From contig NC_087068.1 of assembly GCF_963678635.1 (NCBI RefSeq), positions 1,054,001-1,118,000 on the forward strand: a stretch of 64,000 bases of DNA. The letters are read 5' to 3'. This stretch comes from Symsagittifera roscoffensis. Taxonomy: Eukaryota; Xenacoelomorpha; Acoela; Convolutidae. Each line of letters opens with the position of its first letter. Within the stretch, counting starts at the first letter, position 1. The notes beneath the pieces were generated by a model. The model ran no database searches. It saw nothing but the letters and a program-made list of their open reading frames with translations, and had not been told where the DNA came from. The position numbers and the translations under genes are program-made. Of the stretch, positions 42,343 through 54,869 are shown piece after piece.

Positions 42343-44679
42343 TACTATAAGTTAGTTGAAAGTAAACTGAAATCTAGCATTTCGTCTCATCCTTATTAGG
42401 TCGTCCCAATTATTTGATCAAAATGTCACTCTTTAAATAAACTCAAATGAAAGATTGAATTTGAAAATATCTGAAGTTCAAAAGTGCAAAATTAGGGATG
42501 AATTTATAAATTTAACATTTGTCCACAGATGAAACGTTTCTGGAACTCTTCAGTGTACATTTTTCAGTTTTAGAGCAGTCATTTTTAGGGAAGGTGGATA
42601 ATTCGGAAGGCTGCCTTTCATACACACTGAATCAAGGCCAAAATGGAGGTCATCTGACGTTTACTAGGCGGTATGCTTTCAACGCGAAAAAATTTCATCC
42701 AAAAAATTATTTAGAGCGCCATGAATGCAAGAAAACCAACAGGATCTTCTTCCAAGGTAAGATGGGCTGATCAAAAAGGTTCTTTTCATATTGGTTCTAG
42801 GTTTTCAGACCCCTTGACAAGAGATTGGCGCATATTTAAGAAGTTGACGAGTAATGAGAATCAGCAAGAGTAGTATATGAGTGAGGAAAGCTGAGAGTGG
42901 AAATTTCAGATGATAAGCTTTAAAAAAAATCTTGGCGCCCGCATTTTTATGTTTTAAAATAGGGTATAGACTTATAAATGTAATTAAATTGACAACAAAT
43001 TTCAATGTATTAAGATTTGGTATAGAGTCTGTAATGTTTTAAGATGCAATGTTTCATATCATGAAAAGGTGGTAAGAAAAATTAGTTTTTTTTTTGCGCA
43101 GAATTGCTTCTCTCATTATTGTAAAACATCAAAGAATATTATATGCAGAGTAAAAATGGACACCCAAATTGTATATAAATGGTATCATGATCAAATTTTT
43201 CCATAAACAGTTGAGTTTACTTTAATTTTTCCCTCAAAATTGGAATTACGATAAGATTTGGTCTAATTTGTGCTTGGCAGTGAGTTTATATAGTGTACTG
43301 ACTATCTAAATCAACGCTCAAATTTGCTATAACCATGCTAAATTTCTTTTTATAAGACTGGGCATTTGTCCTTAATTCTCCAGTTTACACCCTTGATATA
43401 ATTGCTTGACCGTTTTTTTTTGTCAAGAAAACGGTAAACTTAATTAACAAAATCAATTCAATTGATAATTAAAACCACAAGAATTCTTAAAAAAAGTACG
43501 TGATTCGAATTTTCCTCGGTTTATTGTCAATGATTGGAAACAATACAAGCTCTGAGAAATTTCAAACTCTTGCTAACTTGACGATAACTTACTTTTTATC
43601 TAAGTGTTTAAGCGTTTATCATAATTAACAAGGTGTTTAAAAACGGAAAATATTTAAAAAAGGAAATTTCAGAGGCAGTTTTTAAAAAATACATCTTATA
43701 TTTGACAAAAGTCACTCAATTTTGGTAGTATTACACACAAGCTAGAGACAGGCTAATTAGAATGTGATTATATTTCTTCTAAACTATCTTCATTACTGTT
43801 CATAACATCTCTTTTGCTTTTTCAACACCATTTAACATAATTTTTTTCAGAAAATTCTTAGATTTTTAAAATATTTCTGTTTTCTGATTTATGTAGCTTT
43901 TTTGCTGCTTAACTCATTTTGTTTGAAAAATTAGTCAGAAATAAGAGGGAGAGTAGTATCTAGAGGGAAAACAATATCAATTGAACGAACATTTTGCTGG
44001 CAGAGAAAAAACTAGAACCGCAAACGTCTGAATTTTACTTTACGTTTTGTACATGTTTAGATTCAGCAGAAAATTGTTCCATTGCAACGGTAATTTTTTA
44101 AAGCAATTTTACAGTTTTTCTGACCAATAACCACTAACTTTCTTGTAAAATATAACTAAAGCCTTTTTATTATTGATTTTTTATCCGAAATTTCAAAAAA
44201 AGGTTATGTGAGAGAGATTTGGAGCCCTTTACGGCATTCGGAAAAGAATACATAAGCACATGGTCGAAGTGAGAAAAGATAGAAAAAGTTTTGCTAAAAA
44301 ATTAGGTGAAAAAAAAACAAGAACAAGTTTGTTGATTGTCATCTGAAAACCATCGATACTTTTTTTTCTACAGTAGAAGTTTCTTGTAGTTTATTCTATT
44401 ACCAATTTTAGAAAATTTGTAAATTTGTACCTATCCTAAAACATAGGAAACTGGCCCGCCGAAATTTTTTCGAAACTGTTTGTCTGATTTTTGGTATAAC
44501 ACAACTTTAAACATGGCAAAACCTATAACCTATAAAATACCTGGGAATTTTTTCCCTTTCTTAATACATAGCTTGGAGACCGGTTTTATTCCCTGACTTA
44601 ATGTATGAGGGTCTCCATCCACCCTCTCGCCCTCCTCAGCTCTCCTCACTCATATACTACTCATATTAGCAAGACTGGA
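42343..44679. other. AT-rich intergenic region
   Basis: Upstream flank of the transporter gene. An 83-codon plus-strand ORF (42519-42770) has no recognisable domain but more balanced composition than its surroundings; it could be an exon fragment. The rest is AT-rich with long T and A runs and no supported gene. Confidence 0.4.
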
Positions 44680-45398
44680 AGTTTAGTTTGTTTCATCAGC
44701 GTCATATGGATCTGACTGGGAAAACAAAGCAGGACTTTATATGAGACTTGATCAGCTATTGGAGAAGACAAGGAAGCTGTACGCATCACTGGCAAAAAAA
44801 ACGGAAGAAACTGTCATCCACACTAGCCGCCGGATATACCAGTTTGCCGAATGTTTCATGCAATATCCCGAGCGGTGGAACAATTGAGCGTTATAACAAG
44901 TGGAGAGATAGAGCCATACAGATAGGACACCAGCCACAATGGAGCGACTAGCGAGTGCGCAGTTTTTAGATTTTCCATAGAAAAGAAAAAGCTAGGAACA
45001 TCAACGGAGAAAATACGGTGGCCAAAATAATCATATTGGAGAGCATCAAAGCTAAGGAGATCAAAGAACTTGCCGCGGCATTCGCAGCATCATCAAACGA
45101 GGCATTTCCAGAGCGCACTGGGAAAGCAAAGCCGACTATGAAAAACCAATTGAGGCCCAGTAGAGATGATATTTTTTCGCAAATGTCAATCTCATCAAAT
45201 TGGTCTTCCGGAAAATCAAAGAAACAAACGCAGTTCTGTGAAAAACATTGATAACTTGTGAATCTACAAAAGGAGCCAGTCTTGCCGGAAGAAAAATCTA
45301 TCTACTTCTTTGGAGTCAACGCCATCGTCACTCAGAGGTATGAAGAGACCAAGATTCGCGTTAAAGAAACCCGTCCAAGTAAAAAAAATAAGATCTAA
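44680..45398 (+). pseudogene. Decayed unknown protein-coding gene
   Basis: About 700 bases of GC-richer sequence show protein-like runs in successive frames. These are GLYMRLDQLLEKTRKLYASL (ending TGA near 44887), IERYNKWRDRAIQIGHQ, ATSECAVFRFSIEKKKLG, ESIKAKEIKELAAAFAASSN (45018-45251), and LPEEKSIYFFGVNAIVTQRY. Each run ends in a stop while the next frame takes over, the pattern of a pseudogene with several indels rather than introns, though small introns cannot be excluded. I do not recognise the parent family. It could be a former host gene, a transposon gene or an old viral insertion. Confidence 0.45.
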
Positions 45399-46758
45399 TT
45401 AAATTCAAAACTTTTAAACTCTTAGTTTGTTTCCTGATTATTGTTGAAATTACAAACTGCATTGACATTTTTTCTGGAAAGGGAAATGTGTTGCAAGTGA
45501 TTTGTCTACCAATTATTAAAACCAAACCTTTGCAACGTATGGTGTTCACGTAATCGCTATTAAGCATGTTATATGCAGACAGACACCTGCTAATTGTGTT
45601 TTTTTTTCAGTAACGGTGCTAAATCGAATACTCTCTCGACCATAATTGAAAAATTATAAATGCTCACTCTTTTCATGATAATTCGATTTTTATAAATTTA
45701 TTCGATAGTGTAGTTTTAATCAAGTCTAGACAATTTTTAAGGAGATACCACATCCCAGAATAACACCGATAGCCAGGTCCGTTTAAAAAGATTGTAAGTT
45801 CAAAATGATTTTTGGGTATCGTTGAAGTACTACAACGTATAAAAAATGTATAAAAATGTATATATAAAAATGTATAAAAACAAACTTGTTGGAGAACTAG
45901 CTTTTTCCTTCAACTCCTTGGCGACAAAACAAAAATTTCGTTGTGTGTTTTGATGAAAACATGGAAATCAATGAGTGATTTGTAATTGTCATTAACTTAG
46001 AGATTCTATTTTGATCTGAAATCGATTCAAAACACTGTGAATACTTCCTTTTGATTGGTTAATGTTAAAAAAGTTGTCTCGGTCTCGAGTGGAAAACTCG
46101 ATTGTAATAGGCGGGTATCAAAATGAAAACAACTCATTCATACGTGAAGCTCGATTTTAATTCGGATAAAAAAAAGCAATATTGCCGATTGCACTACATA
46201 GCGAATGATAAAGAATCATCGAAGAACTCATTCTTTCTCATCATTTGGTACGGCTGAAATACCTGGAAACATCTTATGATCATCCAGAGATTTCAATGTA
46301 AAACCACTGCATGGGTCCTGATTGCAAACATAGAATACAAAGAAAGCCTCAAATAAAGACTTCTCACCCCTAATAGAGAGTTGTAAAACGCTATTCTTAT
46401 GAAACTTTACCAGAAAAGGAAAACATCGCTAGAAGCAGCTGATTGCAATGTATTGCAAGTAGGAAATAGCTCTTGACTGAAGAATCAGGAAAGCAGTTTC
46501 TGGACATGAACAATATTTCTGCCAATTTTCCAATCTTTATTTAGGCGAAGAAGTTCACATGATGTAATTTCCAGGCACTAAAGGAAACAAAAAGAAGGTA
46601 AACGGAAACTAATTGTTTTTTTGCAGGCAAAACAATTTAGTGAGAGGAAGAATCTGACTGGCAGTTTTGTCATAAAAATTGAGAAAGACGCAAGCAAAGA
46701 ATTACTGAACCCCACTGATACCGGCACTACTATTAATTTTGGAAGCTGCCCACCTAGT
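45399..46758. other. Intergenic region, nothing recognised
   Basis: There is no supported gene. Near 46470-46740 the sequence is slightly less AT-rich (including GGAAGAATCTGACTGGC) and might hold an exon remnant, but frames are short. It ends where the duplicated unit begins. Confidence 0.35.
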
Positions 46759-47000
46759 TTGTAACCGGAACCAGACATTTCTCTTCAAGGTGATACTGGC
46801 TTATTGTTTTTTTTCAAGCAGTTGGGGCCATTTTGTAACTTATTTCCTGTTAACTTCGAAATTAAGAAAGATAGGCTCTATAGCTATTGTTTCAAGGGCC
46901 AGAGACATTTTTTCGCGCTTTCCTACATAAATAGGGCGGATCCAACACGTGGTTCTCTTAGACCTTGAACTATAGAATAGTTGTTGCTCAAAAGCTACTA

Positions 47001-47948
47001 CCCGCATCCAAGTTTAGGTGTAAGTAATCGATTATAACTGACTATTATGATAATTTTTGGACAATCATAATCGATTATATTTACCAAAACTACATGTTTA
47101 AAGAATTTATAATTGATTATAACTGTGATACTTTCCAAGAGATTGAAATCTCTGAAAATCGATTATAATTAATTATAGTTCATACAAAAACCAGTAAAAT
47201 CAAATATAATCGATTATAATTGATTATAATCTCTTATTTTTCCAAAATTCTGGTATACCAAAAAATTTTTTGAATTATATCTTATGGGTTAATGATTTTG
47301 TGTCAAAAACAAAATCTCTAAAAAAGAGATTTTTTGTCACACTTTGGTTCATCTGAACAGAAAGTTTTACCACGCAACAAAAGTTTCATAGAGATCCTTT
47401 CATTTTAGTTGTCCCGCGGTAGGTGCAAAAAAACTTCCGAGTCAATCATGAAACTAAATCAATTTGCGGATATTTTGAAGGTTAAAAAAGCTGAAAATGT
47501 GCATCATAAAACAACTCAAATGGGGAAGAAAAACCCATAAATTTGAATCGATTTGAAAACTTTAAAAACAGATTTCTTATTTTTCACGGGAAACAACGTC
47601 TACAAAAAGTATGAAGTATCAACAATTCAGATGCAACTTCGAAGACAAAATGGCAAACAAAAAAGGATTAAAATCAATTATAATCAAATATAATAGATTT
47701 TTGTGCAAAATGGAATAAAAACAATAGATTATAATCGAGTATAATTGATTATAATTTTATCGTAAAAAAGACGGCTAAAAATTGATTAAAATCGATTAAA
47801 ATGTATCATAATTGATTAAAATTTGATTTCAAAAAGAGAGAATATAATCGATTATTAATTGGTTAAAATCGCTTTTTTCTCAATTTTAGTAAAAGTGGTA
47901 CTAAAATCGTAATATAATCGCTTTTTAACGTTTGAAACTGGGTGCGGG
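47001..47948. mobile_element. Inverted-repeat element, copy I (about 948 bp)
   Basis: The ends are CCCGCATCCAAGTTT and AAACTGGGTGCGGG, inverted to one another, each flanked by TA (46999-47000 and 47949-47950), the target duplication of Tc1/mariner-like elements. The interior is AT-rich and packed with TAATCGATTA / TTATAATC-like palindromes and lacks a transposase, so it looks non-autonomous. The second copy is at 51224-52186. Confidence 0.65.
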
Positions 47949-48365
47949 TACCATCCCTATTCTCTAAAAAAAACCCAAAGGGTCTATTTCAGGATGCCTA
48001 AAACACCGAAGCGCCATCAAAACATGGCTGGAAAACTTCTGTTGTTTTCTTATTGTATGTTTTACAGTGTGTACAGTGTGCACAGACTGTCTGAAACACA
48101 CACAGTTAAAGTTCACCTTAACTCAACTGCATAAAACACATGTAATTTTTTTCAGGAAAAATCCAGTACAGTAACCAAAAAAAATAAAATGAGTAAAAGT
48201 AAATCAAATAGACCGCAAATGCTAATCATACAATTCCATAAACTAAGTCTATGAACAAACACTACTCATGCATACTTCATGCATTTTGCTGAAATAGTGT
48301 CATCGGAGGTAAAAGAAAATTAACTTGTTTTGGCCTACAATTCGGTGTATCGTTCTAAATTTTAA

Positions 48366-49450
48366 ACAAAAAGTCGAAAAAATTGCTAAGAATACAATTT
48401 CTGTATATGGAAATTGTATGACTAACATTTTGCTGATGACGAAAAAAAAAATTCCGAGTAACTCTGAAATTACCCAAAAAATTTTATGTTTTTTTTTTGA
48501 CCGCAAATCGATTTATGTACTCAAACAAACATTTTCCAAAAAAATTTCAAATGCAAATTTACTTTTTTTCTGTGCATAACGTAGTTTTGGATTTTTTTCC
48601 TTTTCGCTAAATAACTTAAATCAAAAACGCTAAGAACTCCTATGTTTTTGTATGGGTTGTTTATCTATGCCTTGATCGATGTCTGATAATTTAAAAAAAA
48701 TCAAAATTTAAAAATAACCATCGTTGAAAATTTAAATGTTTGTTACTTTCGTTATATTAATTAGGTAAGACATCTATGAGACAATTCAAGGGATTTTCTA
48801 TGAATTTTAACTGCAAGCCCAGCCAATATTTGGTGACTGCAGCTTTGAGTAAACCAAGATCTATGTCACTTGGGTTCGATTACAAACAGAGCCCAAAAGT
48901 TTTTATTAGTTGAAATTTAATAGAAATGAAAATTTTTGGTTTATTTAATATCTGATAAAACTTTTATCATGAAGATTTCATACAACTTTGTGTACGTTTG
49001 GAACTGTATGGTAAAAAGGAAATTTTGTAAAAAGAAAATTTGGTCAACTTGGACAGATGTAATTATTATCAGTAATTCAAAGACATTGTGACACTTCTTA
49101 TGTAATTTCCAGTATAGTAACCAATCAAAAAAAAGTAAATCTATTTGATTAAAAGTAAATCAAGTAGTCTTGTAAGTCGGACCGTTGTACTAGTTCAATT
49201 GAAAGCTTTGTGAGCCTATATATCCAATGGTCTTTCAAGCTAAATTTATTCTACAGAAGTTACTTGAACTGTTTTTTCTTTTTTGTATGCGGAACAGGAC
49301 ATTTTTCTTCTATTTGATATTTGTTTATGATTTTTGTTAGAAGCAATTGGACTCCAACTGAAAGTATCTTGTTTTTTTCCTGCTATTTTAAACTTGTTTG
49401 TTTTAATTTGAGACTTCGAAACTTCATTTGGCGCAAAAATTTATTATGAA
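48366..49450. other. Segment present only in unit I
   Basis: About 1.1 kb separate sequence that is contiguous in unit II (junction near 52603). There are no obvious terminal repeats and no gene, so deletion from unit II at an AA(T) microhomology is as likely as insertion here. It contains two copies of the TGTATGG-AATTGTATG-type motif (about 48409 and 49005). Confidence 0.55.
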
Positions 49451-49600
49451 TATCTCAATGCATCAAGTAATCACTATCTCTTGCGTTTTCCTACCTCAAT
49501 GGGTTGGAGCTAAGTAATGGTTCAAATAAACACGGAACATCATCGCTATAGTTTTAAATCCACTACCCAATCTAGAAAAAAAATTAAAACCCCATGGTCA

Positions 49601-50948
49601 TGGAACCTGATCTAAACTACATTTTATAATTGGATAAATTGGATATTTTACCACTGTAAAACATTTAATATGAACCAATCATAATCCATCTAACTAACAA
49701 CCCACTTATTTGTAAGTGCTGAAATTACTTGTAATTTCAGCACCAGAGAGATTTGAATTTAACTTAGAAATTAGTTGCCTCTCCAGGAGAACTTGAGCAG
49801 TTGCAATAAGCCAGTATACTCTAGATCTATTGAGCCTAGCAGAGACTAGTTAAACACCCTGAGACTAGTAGATATAAGAGTAAGATTAGGATCGGTATTA
49901 GACTAAGAAAGTGCACGAATCTATCCGGCCGAAAATCAGATAGCGTGACGAGCAGACGGTGTACCCTATCCGAAATTACTCTATGAGTTAACCACATCGG
50001 TCCTAACTCATCTGGTGCGACCATAAGTCTCGAATAAGACCTTAATAGCTTAGAACTAACCAAATATAGATTAGAATTTAGACAAAACATTTTCGAAATG
50101 TTACACGATAACAATTTAATTGAAATGTCTCTACGACTCAATAGATCAGAGCCGATATTTCGAACGAACTACCCGGAATTGGAAGAAGACCTCGGACAAG
50201 AGACGATATACGACTAAGTAGAAACTTACCATTTAGTTTTATGGGTGTACGGCAAAAGCCAAAACAAACTTTTGTATTTAGAATCTTATTAGCAATGAAT
50301 TTAGATTTTCATTTGCAAACATAAAATTTTGAAGTAAATCTCCATGATCATTTCAGGCGCTAAACAAAATTATTATTGTACAATAACGATTGATAAAAAG
50401 ATCTCAGATCGTTTTCTTAAATTCTAACAGTATTATATAAAACATATTTGAAAAATATTTACTGTAAATAGAAAAATAAAAATTAGTAGCATGACAATAA
50501 ATCATTAGTAATCATAAATCATCCGTTGTCCCAGCTTCATCCCCTAAACATAACAGCAATTATAAGCTCACTAAAATCCTTGAAGAACTAAATTTTTTTC
50601 TTAAATAAATTTAAACCATTTTAAACTTAAATTCACTTAATTTTAAAAAATCAGATCATCAAGGCTGATCCTTGGATCTTAATAAATTTTCTATTTCACT
50701 AAATTTAAAACCTGATCATCAAGGCTTATCCTTCGATCAAAAAGAACAATTTTGTTCTCCCCTACCCACTTAGCAAGTGTCTAACGACCTCAAACGTCGA
50801 TTCACTATCTAATCCTTCCAAAATACCCAAGATTAATAGAAATTTTTAAATAAAACTAACCATTCAAATTAAGATAAACAGTGAAGAACTTCGGTTATTC
50901 ATCCTTCACTTGAACCCTTCTCTTACCAGACCCAGGATAAATCTTAGA
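49601..50948 (+). repeat. E-C: E-type LTR (49601-50010) and leader, truncated copy
   Basis: The LTR core TGGAACC...CTAACTCA, the primer-binding site at 50013 and about 940 bases of leader, including both CAAGG/CCTTG hairpins (50654-50678 and 50714-50738), match E-A and E-B. The copy ends abruptly at CTTAGA within the leader, so it is the duplicated front end of E-B and not a full element. Minus-strand ORF-like runs in it are shadows. Confidence 0.8.
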
Positions 50949-51223
50949 TTGTAACCGGAACCAGACATTCTCTTCAACTTGATATTGGCTTATTGTTTTT
51001 ATTTTAAGCAGTTGATTTGCATTTCTATATTTTCCACAAAAACCTCGGGGCTATTTTGTAACTTATTTCCTGTCAACTTCGAAATTAAGAAAGATAGGCT
51101 CTATAGCTATTGTTTCAAGGGCCAGATACATTTTTTCGCGCTTACCTACATAAGTAGGGCGGATCCAACACGTGGTTCTCTTAGACCTTGAACTATAGAA
51201 TAGTTGTTGCTCAAAAGCTACTA

Positions 51224-52186
51224 CCCGCATCCAAGTTTAGGTGTATGTTATCGATTATAACTGACTATTATGATAATTTTTGGACAATTATAATCGATTA
51301 TATTTACCAAAACTACATGTTTAAAGAATTTATAATTGATTATAACTGTGATACTTTCCAAGAGATTAAAATCTCTGAAAATCGATTATAATTAATTATG
51401 GTTCATACAAAAATCATTAAAATCAAATATAATCGATTATAATTTATTATAATCTATTTTTCCAAAATTCTGCCATACTAAATCTATTTTTGAATTACAT
51501 CTTATGGGTTAATGATTTTGTGTCAATAAAAAATCTCTAAAAAAGAGATCTTTTGTCACACTTTGGTTCATCTGAACAGAAAGTTTTACCACGCAACAAA
51601 AAATCCATAGAGATCCTTTCATTTAGTTGAAAGGTTCCCGCGGTAGTGCAAAAAATCTTCCGAGTCAATCATGAAACTAAATCAATTTGCGGATATTTTG
51701 AAGGTTAAAAAAGCTGAAAATGTGCATCATAAAAGAACTCAAATGGGGAAGAAAAGAAAAAAACCCATAAATTTGAATCGATTTGAAAACTTTAAAAACA
51801 GATTTCTTATTTTTCACAGGAAACACCGTCTACAAAAATCATTGAAGTATCAACAAATTAGATGCAACTTCGAAGACAAAATGGCAAACAAAAAAAGGAT
51901 TAAAATCTCTTATAATGGAATATAAAGGATTTTTGTGCAAATCTTATGAATAAAAAGTTGGAATAAAAACAATGGATTATAATCAACTATAATTGATTAT
52001 AATTGTATCGAAAAAAAATTTGATTATAATCGATTAAAATGTATCATAATTGATTAAAATTTGATTTCAAAAAGAGAGATTATAATCGATTATTAATTGA
52101 TTAAAATCGCTTTTTTCTCATTTTTAGTAAAAGTGGTACTAAAATCGTAATATAATCGGTTTTTAGCGTTTGAAACTGGATGCGGG
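51224..52186. mobile_element. Inverted-repeat element, copy II (963 bp)
   Basis: Termini are CCCGCATCCAAGTTT and AAACTGGATGCGGG, flanked by TA. It is the duplicate of 47001-47948 and keeps slightly better terminal symmetry. Short ORFs inside, such as 51671-51925, are not convincing. Confidence 0.65.
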
Positions 52187-52754
52187 TACCATCCCTATTC
52201 TCTAAAAAAACCCAAAGGGTCTGTTTCAGGATGCCTAAAACACCGAAGCGCCATCAAAACATGGCTGGAAAACTTCTGTTGTTTTCTTATTGTATGTTTT
52301 ACAGTGTGTACAGTGTGCACAGACTGTCTGAAACATACACAGTGAAAGTTCACTTTAACTCAACTGCATAAAACACACGAAATTTTTTTCTGGAAAAATC
52401 CAGTACAGTAACCAAATAAAATAAATTGAGTAAAAGTAAATCAAATAGACCGCAAATGCTAATCATACAATTCCATAAACTAAGTCTATGAACAAACACT
52501 ACTCATGCATACTTCATGCATTTTGCTGAAATAGTGTCATCGGAGGTAAAAGAAAATTAACTTGTTTTGGCCTACAATTCGGTGTATCGTTCTAAATTTT
52601 AATATCTCAATGCATCAAGTAATCACTATCTCTTGCGTTTTCCTACCTCAATGGGTTGGAACTAAGTAATGGTTCAAATAAACACGGAACATTATCGCTA
52701 TAGTTTTAAATCCACTACCCAATCTAGAAAAAAAAAATTAAAACCCCATGGTCA

Positions 52755-53164
52755 TGGAACCTGATCTAAACTACATTTTATAATTGGATAAATTGGATAT
52801 TTTACCACTGTAAAACATTTAATATGAACCAATCATAATCCATCTAACTAACAACCCACTTATTTGTAAGTACTGAAATTACTTGTAATTTCAGCACCAG
52901 AGAGATTTGAATTTAACTTAGAAATTAGTTGCCTCTCCAAGAGAACTTGAGCAGTTGCAATAAGCCAGTATACTCTAGATCTATTGAGCCTAGCAGAGAC
53001 TAGTTAAACACCCTGAGACTAGTAGATATAAGAGTAAGATTAGGATCGGTATTAGACTAAGAAAGTGCACGAATCTATCCGGCCGAAAATCAGATAGCGT
53101 GACGAGCAGACGGTGTACCCTATCCGAAATTACTCTATGAGTTAACCACATCGGTCCTAATTCA
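52755..53164 (+). repeat. E-B 5' LTR core
   Basis: TGGAACCTGATC to CTAATTCA, 410 bases, matching E-A and E-C. Homology with E-A fades upstream of 52755, so the exact left end is not fixed. Confidence 0.75.
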
Positions 53165-53166
53165 TC

Positions 53167-54407
53167 TGGTGCGACCATAAGTCTCGAATAAGGCCTTAAT
53201 AGTTTAGAACTAACCAAATATAGATTAGAATTTAGACAAAACATTTTCGAAATGTTACACGATAACAATTTAATTGAAATGTCTCTACGACTCAATAGAT
53301 CAGAGCCGATATTTCGAACGAACTACCCGGAATTGGAAGAAGACCTCGGACAAGAGACGATATATGACTAAGTAGAAACTTACCATTTAGTTTTATGGGT
53401 GTACGGCAAAAGCCAACACAAACTTTTGTATTTAGAATCTTATTAGCAATGAATTTAGATTTTCATTTGCAAACATAAAATTTTGAAGTAAATCTCCATG
53501 ATCATTTCAGGCGCTAAACAAAATTATTAATGTACAATAACGATTGATAAAAAGATCTCAGATCGTTTTCTTAAATTCTGCAGTATTATATAAAACATAT
53601 TTGAAAAATATTTATTGTAAGTAGAAAAATAAAAATTAGTAGCATGACAATAAATCGTTAGTAATCATAAAACATCCGTTGTCCCAGCTTCATCACCTAA
53701 ACATAACAGCAATTATAAGCTCACTAAAATCATTGAAGAACTAAATTTTTTTCTTAAATAAATTTAAACCATTTTAAACTTAAATTCACTTAATTTTAAA
53801 AAATCAGATCATCAAGGCTGATCCTTGGATCTTAATAAATTTTCTATTTCACTAAATTTAAAACCTGATCATCAAGGCTTATCCTTGGATCAAAAAGAAC
53901 AATTTTGTTCTCCCCCACCCACTTAGCAAGTGTCTAACGACCTCAAACGTCGATTCACTATTCAACCCTTCCAAAAGACCCAGGACTAATAGAAATTTTT
54001 CAATAAAACTAACCATTCAAATTAAAATAAACAGTGAAGAACTTCGGTTATTCATCCTTCACTTGAACCCTCCTCTTACCAGACCCAAGATAGATCTTAG
54101 ACTTAGTAAGCTTAAAATAGTATCTAACGATCTACTTGCGTTATAATTATACCTGAACTTTGTGGATCGATTTACTATTCTCCAACCCTTGAACACAATC
54201 ACTACCCCTAAGTAAGATTAAGTAAGTTAACACCTTAGCTTAGACTAGCCACGAGAAAGTAAAAAATCATTCTTCGGAATCGATATACTTTTCTCTCCAA
54301 CCCTGAACAAAAAGACCCAGGTTAAGCTAACCAAAAAATCGTAAGGACTAACAGTCTAAGGAAATAGAAATAACTCACAACTTCTTGCATCCCTCATCCT
54401 AAACCTT
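53167..54407 (+). promoter_or_regulatory. E-B primer-binding site and structured leader
   Basis: Primer site TGGTGCGACCATAAGTCT at 53167-53184. The leader hairpins are at 53807-53831 and 53867-53891. The later TTCG-loop hairpins and CCAACCCTT modules are also present (for example ATTCTTCGGAAT near 54269). Conservation of stems against E-A supports an RNA role. Confidence 0.6.
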
Positions 54408-54869
54408 ATGCCATTCAAAAACTTAGGAAATAAACAAACAATCATTTTGCACAACTGTGAAATAGATAACAAAAAATACGATCTTGTAATCACACCTCAT
54501 ACACAAACAGTTGGATACATTAGAACAAAACGACAAACAATAAAAAGGAAAATTATAAACAAACAAAGACAAATCACACGAAAAAGATTTTCAAAAAATA
54601 GAAACGCATTTTCTGAATCAGAAGACAGCAGTTTAGACGAACTATACAAATTAAAAGAATCAATGGATAAAAATTGTCCCATCCATGATCAATTATTTTT
54701 TTCCGACTCAGAAACAACTTCAAATTCATCAAAAAGAGGAAAAAGAAGAATAAAAAAGCAAAACAAACACAAACCAGTACACTTGTATAATTGGAATCAA
54801 CCAATTAGACACATCGATAGTTATATATTAACAGCCATCAAACGAAAATATCAGCCACACTCAAAGTGA
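54408..54869 (+). CDS. E-B ORF1: basic 153-residue protein, intact
   Basis: ATG 54408 is the first ATG after the leader. The protein is Lys/Arg-rich (RTKRQTIKRKIINKQRQI, KRGKRRIKKQNKHK) with an acidic Ser-rich middle (SESEDSSLDEL). No family was recognised. It ends at TGA 54867-54869, overlapping the following gag frame. In E-A the overlapping frame starts with ATG (8854); in E-B the same codon is ATC. Nucleic-acid binding or nuclear localisation is suggested by charge only. Confidence 0.6.
   Translation: MPFKNLGNKQTIILHNCEIDNKKYDLVITPHTQTVGYIRTKRQTIKRKIINKQRQITRKRFSKNRNAFSESEDSSLDELYKLKESMDKNCPIHDQLFFSDSETTSNSSKRGKRRIKKQNKHKPVHLYNWNQPIRHIDSYILTAIKRKYQPHSK

Larger units (their letters stand above)
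46759..50948. repeat. Tandem duplication unit I (4.2 kb)
   Basis: From TTGTAACCGGAACCAGACAT at 46759 the sequence runs through an inverted-repeat element, a unit-specific 1.1-kb segment (48366-49450), an E-type LTR and most of an E leader, ending in CTTAGA at 50948. At 50949 the same TTGTAACCGG start recurs and unit II follows in direct order. Units match closely with scattered substitutions and small indels. Confidence 0.85.
50949..54104. repeat. Tandem duplication unit II (about 3.2 kb)
   Basis: Repeats unit I from TTGTAACCGG to the CTTAGA in the E-B leader, without the 1.1-kb segment. Relative to unit I it has about 30 extra bases near 51013-51050. Beyond 54104 the sequence continues as the E-B element. 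Confidence 0.8.

Noticed and set aside
51671-51925. 84-codon Lys-rich ORF in the inverted-repeat element
   Set aside because: The equivalent in copy I is frameshifted and the composition follows the AT-rich DNA; no transposase motif.
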